From Algoriphagus sp. (lineage in GTDB: Bacteria > Bacteroidota > Bacteroidia > Cytophagales > Cyclobacteriaceae), in the NCBI RefSeq assembly GCF_029254265.1, contig NZ_JAQWXX010000124.1:1-46974 (forward strand): a stretch of 46,974 nucleotides of DNA, written 5' to 3'. The translations under genes were made by a program, and so were the position numbers. Below are positions 17,550 through 26,105 of the stretch, piece after piece. The notes below the pieces were generated by a model, which worked only from the letters and a program-made list of their open reading frames with translations, was not told the DNA's origin and did not search any database. Position 1 is the stretch's first letter, and every line of letters begins with the position of its first letter.

Positions 17550-18599
17550 ATGAAATTATCGGATTTCAAATTTGAAGTACCAAAGAAATTAATAGCCCTT
17601 CACCCTTCTCCAAATCGTGATGAATCTCGATTAATGGTTGTTCATCGGAAAACAGGTCTAATCGAGCATCGCGTATTTAAAGACATCACAGAATATTTCG
17701 GTGATGGAGATGTGTTTGTTACCAATGACACGCGTGTATTTCCTGCTAGGTTGTACGGCAACAAGGAGAAAACGGGAGCAGAAATTGAAGTTTTTCTATT
17801 AAGAGAACTCAATCCTGAATTGAAACTTTGGGACGTATTGGTAGATCCAGCCCGGAAAATCAGAGTCGGAAACAAACTTTATTTTGGAGATTCTGATCTT
17901 GTTGCTGAAGTGATCGATAATACTACTTCAAGAGGTAGAACAATCAGATTCCTTTTTGATGGGACAGACGAAGAGTTTCATAAAACTATTGATACGCTTG
18001 GAGAGACTCCAATCTTGAAGGAGTTCATCGAACGAAAAGTAGAAGCAGAAGATAGGGAGCGCTATCAGACTGTATTTGCTAAGAATGTTGGAGCTGTCGC
18101 AGCACCTACTGCTGGTCTTCACTTTACGCCGCATTTGTTAAAGCGGTTGGAACTTAAAGGAGTTGAGGTAGCACCTATTACACTTCATGTGGGATTGGGA
18201 ACATTCCGTCAAGTAGATGTAGAAGATTTGACAAAGCATAAAATGGATTCAGAGAATTATTTTATTCCTGATACTACTGTCGAATTGGTGAACAAAGCTC
18301 TGGATGAGAAAAAAAGGGTTGTGTCAGTGGGAACAACATCTCTTAAAACGATTGAATCTTCTGTAACTGCAAACGGTAGATTAAAAGCTAGCAGTGGATG
18401 GACAGATAAATTCATAATCCCTCCTTACGATTTTAAAATTGCTAATGCTTTGATTACTAATTTTCACTTACCTGAGTCAACTCTTTTGATGACTACAGCG
18501 GCGTTTGGTGGATATGACTTAATAATGAAGGCCTACAAAGAAGCTATTAAAGAGAAGTACCGCTTCTTCTCCTACGGAGATGCGATGCTCATCCTCTAA
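17550..18599 (+). CDS. queA: tRNA preQ1(34) S-adenosylmethionine ribosyltransferase-isomerase
   Basis: Transfers and isomerises ribose from SAM onto preQ1-modified tRNA to form epoxyqueuosine, the penultimate queuosine step, 349 aa. It begins [28 protein letters not shown], and the conserved [10 protein letters not shown] (about residues 187-196), [10 protein letters not shown] and [12 protein letters not shown] segments are present. No other queuosine gene is nearby. It is probably monocistronic, ending at a terminator. Confidence 0.98.
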   Translation: MKLSDFKFEVPKKLIALHPSPNRDESRLMVVHRKTGLIEHRVFKDITEYFGDGDVFVTNDTRVFPARLYGNKEKTGAEIEVFLLRELNPELKLWDVLVDPARKIRVGNKLYFGDSDLVAEVIDNTTSRGRTIRFLFDGTDEEFHKTIDTLGETPILKEFIERKVEAEDRERYQTVFAKNVGAVAAPTAGLHFTPHLLKRLELKGVEVAPITLHVGLGTFRQVDVEDLTKHKMDSENYFIPDTTVELVNKALDEKKRVVSVGTTSLKTIESSVTANGRLKASSGWTDKFIIPPYDFKIANALITNFHLPESTLLMTTAAFGGYDLIMKAYKEAIKEKYRFFSYGDAMLIL

Positions 18600-18604
18600 T
18601 ATTG

Positions 18605-18632
18605 AAAGCTCCAAACTTTGGAGCTTTTTTTA
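18605..18632 (+). terminator. queA terminator
   Basis: AAAGCTCCAAA and TTTGGAGCTTT form a 9-11 bp stem followed by seven T residues, 6 nt after the queA stop. Confidence 0.9.
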
Positions 18633-18679
18633 TTTTAAATAGCTCGCTATTTTTCCAATCGAATTGATAATTGATAGAT

Positions 18680-19354
18680 ATGAATAAGGCTGCAATATTG
18701 GTCGCTGGAGGCAAGGGTACTCGGATGGGTGGGACCATCGCAAAGCAGTACTTGCCAGTTGGAGGGAGACCTATTTTGATGCGAACTTTGGACGTCTTTT
18801 ATAATGAGGATTCCACTATTGATTTGATTTTGGTTCTACCTGAACCAGATTTTGCTTTATGGGCGGACTTATGCTTAGCCTATGATTTTGATATTCCCCA
18901 TCGGATGGTAGCTGGTGGCAATTCCAGGTTTCAATCGGTGCGAAATGGTTTGCTAAATCTGAAATCTGATACAGTCTTGGTTGCTATTCATGATGGAGTT
19001 CGACCTTTTGTCAGCCCATCCGTCATTCGAAAGAGCTATGAAGAGGCTGCAATAAGTGGAAGTGCAATAGCTGTTGTTCCACTTAAAGATTCGATACGAA
19101 AGCTGACTGATGAAGGCAAATCTTTTTTTCAGGAGCGCCAATATTTCAGATTGGTGCAGACTCCTCAGACTTTTCAAGTAGAAAAAATAAAAAAAGCATT
19201 TGAAGTCGCTGAACTTCAGCAATTCACTGATGATGCCACTGTCTATGAGCACCAAGGCTGGCAAGTGAGTTTGATTTCTGGAAACCCTGAAAACATCAAA
19301 ATCACTTCCCCTGAAGACATGGATTACGCAGAGTTTTTAGCATCCAGAGCTTAG
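18680..19354 (+). CDS. ispD: 2-C-methyl-D-erythritol 4-phosphate cytidylyltransferase
   Basis: Third step of the MEP isoprenoid pathway: couples CTP with methylerythritol phosphate. It has 224 aa from ATG 18680; a TTG 9 nt upstream is less likely. The nucleotide-binding loop AGGKGTRMG is at about 9-17, with HDGVRPFV, VPLKDSIRK, QTPQTF and NIKITSPEDMDYAE, all diagnostic. It stands alone, without an adjacent ispF. The stop codon lies at the start of an inverted repeat that forms its terminator. Confidence 0.97.
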   Translation: MNKAAILVAGGKGTRMGGTIAKQYLPVGGRPILMRTLDVFYNEDSTIDLILVLPEPDFALWADLCLAYDFDIPHRMVAGGNSRFQSVRNGLLNLKSDTVLVAIHDGVRPFVSPSVIRKSYEEAAISGSAIAVVPLKDSIRKLTDEGKSFFQERQYFRLVQTPQTFQVEKIKKAFEVAELQQFTDDATVYEHQGWQVSLISGNPENIKITSPEDMDYAEFLASRA

Positions 19355-19391
19355 TCGGTGAATTTTCCCGTTACATTTTCACCGACTTTTT
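19353..19391 (+). terminator. ispD terminator
   Basis: AGTCGGTGAA (19353-19362) pairs perfectly with TTCACCGACT (19378-19387) over 10 bp with a 15-nt loop, followed by five T residues. The 3' arm is also the first copy of the direct repeat at 19377-19408. Confidence 0.75.
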
Positions 19392-19408
19392 CGTCACTTT
19401 CACCGACT
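19377..19408 (+). promoter_or_regulatory. 11-bp direct repeat with 21-bp spacing, candidate LytTR site
   Basis: TTTCACCGACT occurs at 19377-19387 and again at 19398-19408, exactly 21 bp start to start, about two helical turns. LytTR regulators typically bind pairs of direct repeats with 21-22 bp periodicity. The operon starting 81 nt downstream encodes a LytTR regulator, so autoregulation is plausible. The first copy also belongs to the ispD terminator stem. Confidence 0.45.
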
Positions 19409-19488
19409 ATTTGAGAAGACTTGCCTATTGTAGATTCCTCTAAATTGGTGGCTGAGCTACATTTGACCATCAACTTAATAAAACACTC

Positions 19489-20310
19489 ATGGCAAAGTAT
19501 AGCAGATCAAAAAATGACAGCGGAATTATTTTCGGCTTTATTATTCTCGCAATAGGCGTTCTATTGCTCCTTAGAAAGTTGGGCTTTTTCTTTCCGGATT
19601 GGCTCCTGTCCTGGCCGATGGTTTTAATAGCTATTGGCGCATTCACCCTTATCAAGCATGAATTCAAAAGCTTTTTTGGAGGCATCATGCTGGCACTAGG
19701 TGTTTATTTCTTATTTGAGCGAGAATTTGATTTCGATTTTGGAATACAGATTTACCTCTTCCCTATTATCCTGATCGTTTTAGGACTATATCTGATTACC
19801 CAAAAAAACCGAGAAAACAAGGTGCTGGATGATATACAGAAACAGATGCGATCCGGCATCAAATCTGAAAGCAACTCCTTTTCTGATCAACCTGCTTCAG
19901 AGCCCACCGGATCGTCCTATTCTCAAACAGAAAAGTCAACTTCAAATTTTGGAACATCAGGATCTACTTTTTCTGATCGCCTGAATATTGATGCGGTATT
20001 TAGCGGAGTGAATAAGCGCGTTATGTCGAAGAATTTCAGTGGTGGAAAATTGACTGCTGCTTTTGGAGGAGTGGATTTAGATCTGACCCAAGCAGATTTT
20101 AGCGGAATGGCTACTTTGCAGGTAGATGTCATCTTTGGTGGAATGAAATTAATTGTTCCTCCGCATTGGGACGTGAGAGTGGAAGTCAGCAATATTGCCG
20201 CAGGGGTAGAGGACAAGCGCCTTTCTAGAATTACAGAGGTAGATCCAGAGAAGGTGCTATTAATTAAAGGAACAGTCTTCTTTGGAGGTTTGGAAATCAA
20301 ATCTTATTAA
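19489..20310 (+). CDS. LiaF-like membrane protein
   Basis: A 273-aa protein. Four short hydrophobic segments in the first ~105 residues (GIIFGFIILAIGVLLLL, WPMVLIAIGAF, FGGIMLALGVYFL, LFPIILIVLGLYLI) fit the LiaF N-terminal DUF5668-type region. A Ser/Thr-rich linker leads to a C-terminal beta-helix-like domain (about 165-273; FGGVDLDLTQADF, FGGMKLIVPPHWDV, FFGGLEIKSY) of the LiaF cell-wall-stress family. In Firmicutes LiaF restrains the LiaS kinase. Here it precedes a LytS-type kinase by 29 nt, so a similar inhibitory partner role is inferred. Confidence 0.85.
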   Translation: MAKYSRSKNDSGIIFGFIILAIGVLLLLRKLGFFFPDWLLSWPMVLIAIGAFTLIKHEFKSFFGGIMLALGVYFLFEREFDFDFGIQIYLFPIILIVLGLYLITQKNRENKVLDDIQKQMRSGIKSESNSFSDQPASEPTGSSYSQTEKSTSNFGTSGSTFSDRLNIDAVFSGVNKRVMSKNFSGGKLTAAFGGVDLDLTQADFSGMATLQVDVIFGGMKLIVPPHWDVRVEVSNIAAGVEDKRLSRITEVDPEKVLLIKGTVFFGGLEIKSY

Positions 20311-20339
20311 CGAGATTCCAATCTCTAAACTGACCAACC

Positions 20340-21398
20340 TTGTTTGCAAGAGCTTTTTCAAATCCTTCCAAAGCAAAATGGATTATCCAAGGGGCCGGAT
20401 TCCTCTGGTTCCTTGGGTCTTTTCTATTGCTTAGCTTTTATGGAATAGAATATTCAATTGCTATTGCTGATTCCTTGATTTTCTCTTTGTGGTTTTTAGG
20501 TGGGGTGTTTGTTTTAGATCGGATTTTTAGTTTTTACATTCCAAAGGGAGAGAATAATTGGCTACTGTTGATCCTTCCGATCGCATTGAGTTTCATTGCT
20601 GTTTTTATTCATAAATATGCACTATCCTGGGTATTTGAAGAGGATTTGGATTATCAGGATTTTCTAAACGATCATTTTTACTTACGCTGGATTATTTTAG
20701 CTATGGCGGAAATTTTCGTGTCTTTAATTGCAATTGTTATTTCAAAACTGGAGCAACAGGAAGAAGTGCAGCATAGGGAAGTGATGATGAATGAGCTTTC
20801 CAAAGAGGCCGAACTGACCGAACTCAGACAGCAACTTCAGCCTCATTTTTTGTTCAATAGTCTTAATTCGATCAATGCACTAGTCATCTCTCAGCCTCAA
20901 AAAGCACGTGAGATGGTACTTCAGCTATCGGAATTCTTAAGGGGAACCATTCGCAAGGACTCTGCCAAGTGGGTTACCTTAGAAGAGGAGTTGAGTTATT
21001 TGTATTTATACCTTGATATAGAAAAGGTCCGATTTGGACATCGCTTAGAAGTGGATTTTTCACTGTCTGACGAAGCAAAAAGTTTGAAATTGCCTCAGTT
21101 ATTGATTCAGCCATTATTAGAAAATGCCATAAAATATGGCCTTTACGGGGTTACTGAGGAGGTCTTGATTCAGTTTTCAGCGAAGAAGAAGCAGAATTAC
21201 CTACATATCTCTATCTCCAATCCTTTTGATCCTGAAGCATCAGCTCCGAAAGGAACTGGATTTGGAGTTTCATCAATCGAGCGCCGTTTATTTTTACTTT
21301 TTGGAAGAAAAGACTTACTTGAAACTAGCCAACAGAATTCCACCTTTACTGTAAATTTGAAAATCCCACAGCGAAATGATCAAAACCTTAATCATTGA
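20340..21398 (+). CDS. LytS-type sensor histidine kinase
   Basis: A 352-aa membrane kinase of the His_kinase (PF06580) family. The only in-frame start after the upstream TGA at 20331 is TTG at 20340. Four membrane segments span about 14-35, 42-62, 73-92 and 117-135, then a short coil and the motif LRQQLQPHFLFNSLNSI with phospho-His169. The ATPase part has LLIQPLLENAIKYG and GTGFGVSSIERRL. There is no separate sensory domain, so signal input probably comes through the membrane part or the LiaF-like neighbour. It overlaps the regulator gene by 23 nt. Confidence 0.92.
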   Translation: MFARAFSNPSKAKWIIQGAGFLWFLGSFLLLSFYGIEYSIAIADSLIFSLWFLGGVFVLDRIFSFYIPKGENNWLLLILPIALSFIAVFIHKYALSWVFEEDLDYQDFLNDHFYLRWIILAMAEIFVSLIAIVISKLEQQEEVQHREVMMNELSKEAELTELRQQLQPHFLFNSLNSINALVISQPQKAREMVLQLSEFLRGTIRKDSAKWVTLEEELSYLYLYLDIEKVRFGHRLEVDFSLSDEAKSLKLPQLLIQPLLENAIKYGLYGVTEEVLIQFSAKKKQNYLHISISNPFDPEASAPKGTGFGVSSIERRLFLLFGRKDLLETSQQNSTFTVNLKIPQRNDQNLNH

Positions 21399-22107
21399 CG
21401 ATGAGCCACTCGCGGCAAGTTTGGTTGAAGAATATTTGTCGGAATTCAGCCAGTTTCAGATTGTAGAGGTCTGTCAGGACGGGTTTAAGGGCTTAAAGGC
21501 TATTCAACAGCATCAGCCGGATTTAATTTTTCTGGATGTTCAAATGCCGAAAATTACAGGATTTGAAATGTTGGAGCTATTGGATGAACCGCCTGCAGTA
21601 ATTTTCACTACAGCGTTTGATGAATATGCAGTAAAGGCATTTGACTCCATGGCAATAGATTATTTGCTCAAGCCGTTTTCAAAAGTTCGTTTTGCTCAAG
21701 CGATTCAAAAATTTTTAATTCATTTTCAATCCAATGAAGTGTCGACTCAAAAAGAAGGGGTGAATAATCTGGCAGAAAAAAGTGACCGATTGGTTGTGCG
21801 GGTAAAAAATGAAATTAAGATTATTCCAACCCACCAAGTGCTATATTTTGAGGCAGAGGACGATTACATTTCCATCCATACCGCAACGGGGAAATACCTT
21901 AAAAAAATGACTATGAAGTCTTTGGAAGAGGCCTTGGATCCTTTGAAATTCACTAGGGTACACCGATCATTTATGCTCAATCTCAATGAAATATCGAAAA
22001 TAGAGCCCTACGAGCGAGATACTTATTTGGTGAAACTACGAACTGGAGCACAAGTACCGGTGAGCAAGACAGGGTACTCACGATTGAGACAAGTACTTGG
22101 ACTTTAA
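21376..22107 (+). CDS. LytTR-family response regulator
   Basis: A 243-aa regulator. The receiver domain has DDE at 8-10, phospho-acceptor Asp54 (FLDVQMPKITG) and the LLKPF lysine. The C-terminal LytTR domain (about 140-240) contains VLYFEAEDDYISIHT, FTRVHRSFMLNL and VPVSKTGYSRL. Such domains bind paired direct repeats through ten-stranded beta folds. It is translationally coupled to the kinase. Likely targets include its own operon, via the direct repeat at 19377-19408. Confidence 0.94.
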   Translation: MIKTLIIDDEPLAASLVEEYLSEFSQFQIVEVCQDGFKGLKAIQQHQPDLIFLDVQMPKITGFEMLELLDEPPAVIFTTAFDEYAVKAFDSMAIDYLLKPFSKVRFAQAIQKFLIHFQSNEVSTQKEGVNNLAEKSDRLVVRVKNEIKIIPTHQVLYFEAEDDYISIHTATGKYLKKMTMKSLEEALDPLKFTRVHRSFMLNLNEISKIEPYERDTYLVKLRTGAQVPVSKTGYSRLRQVLGL

Positions 22108-22111
22108 AACA

Positions 22112-22137
22112 AAAAAGCCCCGTTGACCGAGGCTTTC
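22112..22137. terminator. convergent terminator after LytTR regulator
   Basis: AAAGCCCCG (22114-22122) and CGAGGCTTT (22128-22136) form a 9-bp stem with one mismatch on the plus strand, which becomes a G-U pair on the minus strand. The flanking six A residues provide a U tract for the minus-strand DUF2795 gene. Confidence 0.7.
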
Positions 22138-22139
22138 AA

Positions 22140-22361
22140 TTAATATTCGTCTTCGTTGAAGAAGAAATCATCTTTGGTAGGATAATCCGGCCAAATCTCT
22201 TCGATGGTCTCATAAGGTTCACCATCATCTTCTAGTTCCTGGAGGTTTTCTACCACTTCCATAGGTGCGCCTGATCGGATCGCATAATCGCATAATTCAT
22301 CCTTAGTGGCTGGCCAAGGTGCATCTTCTAGGTAAGAAGCTAATTCGAGTGTCCAATACAT
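22140..22361 (-). CDS. small acidic DUF2795 protein
   Basis: A 73-aa, strongly acidic cytoplasmic protein (pattern YPTKDDFFFNEDEY at the C-terminus). The segment PWPATKDELCDYAIRSGAP matches the DUF2795 helical module, and the whole protein looks like the short form widely conserved in Bacteroidota. The function is unknown. It is flanked by the convergent terminator and 78 nt from the DUF349 gene, so it may be transcribed alone. Confidence 0.8.
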   Translation of the reverse strand: MYWTLELASYLEDAPWPATKDELCDYAIRSGAPMEVVENLQELEDDGEPYETIEEIWPDYPTKDDFFFNEDEY

Positions 22362-22439
22362 ATGTTACAGATTTAAAGAGTTCTTGCTGTTAAAGGGTGC
22401 AAAAATATCTTTTTTTTTAAATATCTCTTCCTATACTCC

Positions 22440-23687
22440 TTAATTAAAAGAAAGTTGCTTCAAAATATAATTTTTTACATCTACTTTTCGCTTCACGCTA
22501 AAAAGTTTTTTCTTCATCATAATGTCGAAATCAGCTGATTGAACGCGGAAATTATCCGAATTCTCCTGTGCCGCCTCCAATTCTGTCTGATCTCTGCGAA
22601 GGAGATCTTTTACCAAAGCAATTTTGATTTGAGTCTGTTCTTCTAGAGGTTTTTGGTCCCAATCCTCATATTTTCCATGAACCAGCTTTTCCAAAAATGC
22701 TTTTTCGAATACAATATCTGAGAAAAACTGGAAAGATCGAACAATCAAATTCGCCTCTTTAGGTTTGCGTTGGGGGAGCTTCCGCCATTCTTCCTGTATT
22801 GCCTTGGCCCGACCGATCAATTCATAAGAAGTTGGCTTTCCTGCTAATTGCTTGATCTCTTCAGTCAAGGTTTCCACTATCCGCATCAATTCCCTCGGAT
22901 GCATGGTTGGGCCAGGATTCAAAGTTCTTTTGTATTTAGAGAAAATCCGGTTGTTCAATTTGGAAAATTCATCCCAAAGTGGTTGCCTTCTTTCAGCAGG
23001 CACTTTTCCGGATTCTTTCCATTGTTTTTGGATCTTTTTGGAAATATCAAAAGCCATTTTTACATCTGGGAGATCATGCGCTTCTCGGGCCTGCGCTACT
23101 AGCGATTCATAGACTTTGATGTTTTCATCCGCCTGTAAAGCTAATCCCTCGAAGAAATGTCTTCTGTTTTCGAAGAAGTGCTGAACGATCGATTCAAACC
23201 TATTTTCGATTTCTTCCTGCAATTCTTTTTCCACCGGACCGGTTTTGATCCAGCGCAATTTCAAGTCTTTGAATGCTTCTGTAGTCTCTTTCCAATCTGT
23301 ATCGTCTTTTAAAGCTTCAGCTTCAAGTATTAAAGCTTCTTTAATCTCTAGGTTTTTGGAGCGATTGGCTTGGATGATTTCATTCAAAGCCGATTCTTGG
23401 TCGTTAAGTACTTCGATTAATGGGACAAAATCTCCCAAAGCATCAGCCTGCATCAAAGAATCTCTCAAGTGAATCAACTTCATCAGAAATGATCCCTTGT
23501 TTTCGTTTTCTTGTATATCGGATTTTAATTTTTCAACCTTCTCTTTGAGTTGGTCAAACCGAGCCTCAAAGTATTTTAGTGTGGAGGCCTCATCTTCTTT
23601 TACTTCTCCTATCTGCCGATCCGCCTGCCCTAAAAAACCCTTTAAAAAAACTTTCTTCTCTTTGATATATCCATAAGGATGGTCCAT
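22440..23687 (-). CDS. DUF349 repeat protein
   Basis: A 415-aa, highly charged, alpha-helical protein with several DUF349 units, seen as repeats of the type RW(K/I)xxGPVxxxxxxxIxxRFxxIxxxFFxxR (about residues 135-175) and QWKESGKVPAERRQPLWDEFSKL (about 215-240). Long heptad-like stretches imply a coiled coil. There is no signal peptide. DUF349 proteins are common in Bacteroidota and some bind nucleic acids or the ribosome, but no role can be stated here. It is divergent from ettA. Confidence 0.85.
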   Translation of the reverse strand: MDHPYGYIKEKKVFLKGFLGQADRQIGEVKEDEASTLKYFEARFDQLKEKVEKLKSDIQENENKGSFLMKLIHLRDSLMQADALGDFVPLIEVLNDQESALNEIIQANRSKNLEIKEALILEAEALKDDTDWKETTEAFKDLKLRWIKTGPVEKELQEEIENRFESIVQHFFENRRHFFEGLALQADENIKVYESLVAQAREAHDLPDVKMAFDISKKIQKQWKESGKVPAERRQPLWDEFSKLNNRIFSKYKRTLNPGPTMHPRELMRIVETLTEEIKQLAGKPTSYELIGRAKAIQEEWRKLPQRKPKEANLIVRSFQFFSDIVFEKAFLEKLVHGKYEDWDQKPLEEQTQIKIALVKDLLRRDQTELEAAQENSDNFRVQSADFDIMMKKKLFSVKRKVDVKNYILKQLSFN

Positions 23688-23820
23688 TTCGCTACAATTG
23701 GGTTTAGGTGGTCGTTTTCAACTTTTCGCAAATTAATTAATTCAAAAGCACTTATCCTAAGAAAGGGGTTTTTTTGCCATCTTTGATACTTAGTGACATT
23801 TATAAAGTAAAAATCAACTT

Positions 23821-25500
23821 ATGAGTTCAGAAAAAATCATCTTTTCGATGGCTGGCGTTTCCAAAGTCTATCCGCCACAGAAAAAAGTCTTAAAAAATAT
23901 CTACCTGTCATTTTTTTACGGAGCCAAAATTGGTGTCTTAGGTCTTAACGGTTCCGGTAAATCCTCACTGTTGAAGATCATCGCGGGGATTGACAAAGAG
24001 TATCAAGGCGAAGTGGTCTGGTCTCCAGGTTATACCGTTGGGATGTTGGAGCAAGAGCCCAAGCTCGATCCCAGTAAAACAGTCAAAGAAGTCGTCGAAG
24101 AAGCGGTACACGAGACGGTGGCTTTGCTGAAGGAATTTGAAGAAATTAACGAAAAATTCATGGATCCTGCCTTGATGGAAGATCCGGACGCGATGGACAA
24201 GTTGATCACCCGCCAAGGAGAGGTACAGGAGAAGCTTGACGCGGCTAATGCATGGGAACTTGATGTCATGCTTGATAAAGCAATGGATGCGCTTAGACTG
24301 CCGCCTAGTGACGCCAACGTGGCCAACCTTTCTGGTGGTGAAAAGCGAAGAGTGGCTCTTTGTCGTTTGCTTTTACAGGAGCCAGATGTTTTGTTACTCG
24401 ATGAACCTACCAACCACCTCGATGCCGAGTCGGTGCATTGGCTAGAGCAGCATTTGCAGAATTATAAGGGAACTGTTATTGCTGTGACTCACGATAGATA
24501 CTTCCTCGATAATGTCGCTGGATGGATTTTGGAACTCGATCGTGGCGAAGGGATTCCTTGGAAAGGAAATTATTCCTCTTGGCTGGACCAAAAGCAAAAC
24601 CGATTAAAAGAGGAAGAGAAAACGGAATCCAAGCGTCAGAAAACTTTGGAGCGAGAGCTTGAGTGGATTCGAATGTCCCCAAAAGCAAGACAGGCTAAAG
24701 GAAAAGCCCGTCTGAGTGCATACGATAAACTTGTCGGAGAAGAGGCGAAAGAAAAAGAATCAAAACTGGAATTATTTATTCCACCGGGACCAAGATTAGG
24801 TGCCAAAGTGATTGAGGTAAACGGAGTTTCTAAGGCATACGGAGATAAGTTGCTTTTTGAAAATCTAAGCTTTGCCCTTCCTCAAGGTGGAATTGTCGGA
24901 ATTATCGGTCCAAATGGTGCGGGTAAATCCACGCTCTTCAAATTGATCACCGGACAGGAAAAACCGGATTCCGGTAATTTTGAGGTGGGAGAGACCGTGC
25001 AGCTTTCCTATGTGGATCAGGAACATGATTCCTTGGATCCGAATAAATCGGTTTACCAGATTATTTCCGATGGAAATGAATTGATGAAGTTGGGGAACAA
25101 GGAAATCAACTCAAGAGCATATGTATCTAAGTTTAATTTTGGAGGATCAGATCAGGAGAAGAAAGTAGGCGTACTATCAGGTGGAGAGCGTAACCGGGTT
25201 CACTTGGCGATGATGCTGAAAGAAGGTGGCAACTTGCTGCTTCTCGATGAGCCTACCAACGACTTGGACGTCAATACGCTGAGAGCCTTGGAAGAAGCGC
25301 TAGAGAACTTCGGTGGTTGTGCTGTAGTAATTTCCCACGACAGGTGGTTCCTGGATCGTATCTGTACGCATATTCTGGCTTTCGAAGGCGATTCTCAAGT
25401 TGTTTGGTTTGAAGGTAACTTCTCCGACTACGAGGAAAGCAAAAAGAAGCGCTTGGGCGATGTGACTCCTAGACGAATTCGATATAAGAACTTAAAGTAA
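23821..25500 (+). CDS. ettA: ABC-F translation factor EttA
   Basis: Energy-dependent translational throttle protein, 559 aa, the usual EttA length. It has two ABC domains in one chain without membrane segments: Walker A GLNGSGKS at 41-48, signature LSGGEKRRVALCRLLL, Walker B LLLDEPTNHLD; then GPNGAGKST, LSGGERNRVHLAMML and LLLLDEPTNDLD. The linker contains the P-site tRNA-interaction helices (ERELEWIRMSPKARQAKGKAR). It binds the ribosomal E site and couples translation initiation to ATP/ADP ratio. It is monocistronic, with a hairpin terminator 90 nt downstream after a heptad-repeat tract. Confidence 0.95.
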   Translation: MSSEKIIFSMAGVSKVYPPQKKVLKNIYLSFFYGAKIGVLGLNGSGKSSLLKIIAGIDKEYQGEVVWSPGYTVGMLEQEPKLDPSKTVKEVVEEAVHETVALLKEFEEINEKFMDPALMEDPDAMDKLITRQGEVQEKLDAANAWELDVMLDKAMDALRLPPSDANVANLSGGEKRRVALCRLLLQEPDVLLLDEPTNHLDAESVHWLEQHLQNYKGTVIAVTHDRYFLDNVAGWILELDRGEGIPWKGNYSSWLDQKQNRLKEEEKTESKRQKTLERELEWIRMSPKARQAKGKARLSAYDKLVGEEAKEKESKLELFIPPGPRLGAKVIEVNGVSKAYGDKLLFENLSFALPQGGIVGIIGPNGAGKSTLFKLITGQEKPDSGNFEVGETVQLSYVDQEHDSLDPNKSVYQIISDGNELMKLGNKEINSRAYVSKFNFGGSDQEKKVGVLSGGERNRVHLAMMLKEGGNLLLLDEPTNDLDVNTLRALEEALENFGGCAVVISHDRWFLDRICTHILAFEGDSQVVWFEGNFSDYEESKKKRLGDVTPRRIRYKNLK

Positions 25501-25505
25501 GTTAG

Positions 25506-25540
25506 AAAGTCAGAAGGCTAAAATCAAAAGTTTGAAATGT
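25506..25540 (+). repeat. decayed heptanucleotide tract downstream of ettA
   Basis: Five consecutive 7-nt units fit the pattern (A/G)AA(A/G)(T/G)(C/T/G)(A/T): AAAGTCA, GAAGGCT, AAAATCA, AAAGTTT, GAAATGT. The periodicity is imperfect but continuous and begins a few bases after the ettA stop. It belongs with the heptad tracts at 30818, 30945, 46694 and 46881. Confidence 0.45.
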
Positions 25541-25588
25541 AATTCGTCCTGGCGAACGAAGTGAATCAACCTTTATGCAGTGTAATAT

Positions 25589-25622
25589 ACCTTCGGGGTC
25601 TTTAGGACTCCGAAGGTTTTTT
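25589..25622 (+). terminator. hairpin terminator after ettA
   Basis: ACCTTCGGGGTC and GACTCCGAAGGT form a 12-bp stem with one mismatch and a TTTAG loop, followed by six T residues. The stem core CTTCGGGGTC resembles the palindrome at 27881-27906, so it may also be a dispersed repeat. Confidence 0.8.
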
Positions 25623-25689
25623 ATTGCCTATTATATTTAAGTTTCCTTTAGTTTGATTTATGATAAATATTTTTTAGTTTGGTCTCCGT

Positions 25690-25881
25690 ATGAAAAAAGT
25701 AACCATCGTTTTTTTAAGTATCAGCATTGCTTTGGTGCTGTTCGGCACTATAGAATTCTTAAGGTCGGAAAGCAGTTTAAAGTCATATTTGTTATTGCTG
25801 CTTACTGCAGGACTATTGTCTTCAAGTCAACTTATTTCTTACTACGAGCATCTGAAAAGCAAAAAAGAAAGGAACCAATGA
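25690..25881 (+). CDS. small two-segment membrane protein
   Basis: A 63-aa protein from ATG 25690 with two hydrophobic segments (about 4-25 and 31-50) and a basic C-terminal tail (HLKSKKERNQ). No family was recognised. Its TGA stop overlaps the ATG of the next small gene (ATGA at 25878-25881), so the pair is translationally coupled. It is first in a run of six small envelope genes, about 65 nt after the hairpin terminator. Confidence 0.65.
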   Translation: MKKVTIVFLSISIALVLFGTIEFLRSESSLKSYLLLLLTAGLLSSSQLISYYEHLKSKKERNQ

Positions 25882-26090
25882 GTAAACGTAGGTTTTATTT
25901 TCATTTGGTTATAATTCTTGCAGCACTGGTAATTGGAGCCCTTTCTTTCTGGCACACCGGATTTTGGATGGAAGGGAAAAATAAGATCCCAAATTTCACA
26001 CTGATCGCCATGGTCTTATTGGTCATTTCCCAAATTGCAGGGATTAAGGCTTATCAAAGTCAGCGAAAGAATGATGAAAATCGTAGCTAA
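25878..26090 (+). CDS. small two-segment membrane protein
   Basis: A 70-aa protein from ATG 25878 (MSKRRFYFHLVIILAALV). A longer same-frame reading from 25653 would run through the previous gene and is unlikely. Hydrophobic segments lie at about 8-26 and 38-55, with a charged tail (QSQRKNDENRS). It resembles the preceding protein in plan but not in clear sequence. No family was recognised; it could be a subunit of a small membrane complex with its neighbours. Confidence 0.65.
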   Translation: MSKRRFYFHLVIILAALVIGALSFWHTGFWMEGKNKIPNFTLIAMVLLVISQIAGIKAYQSQRKNDENRS

Positions 26091-26105
26091 TCAAACTATA
26101 GGCTT

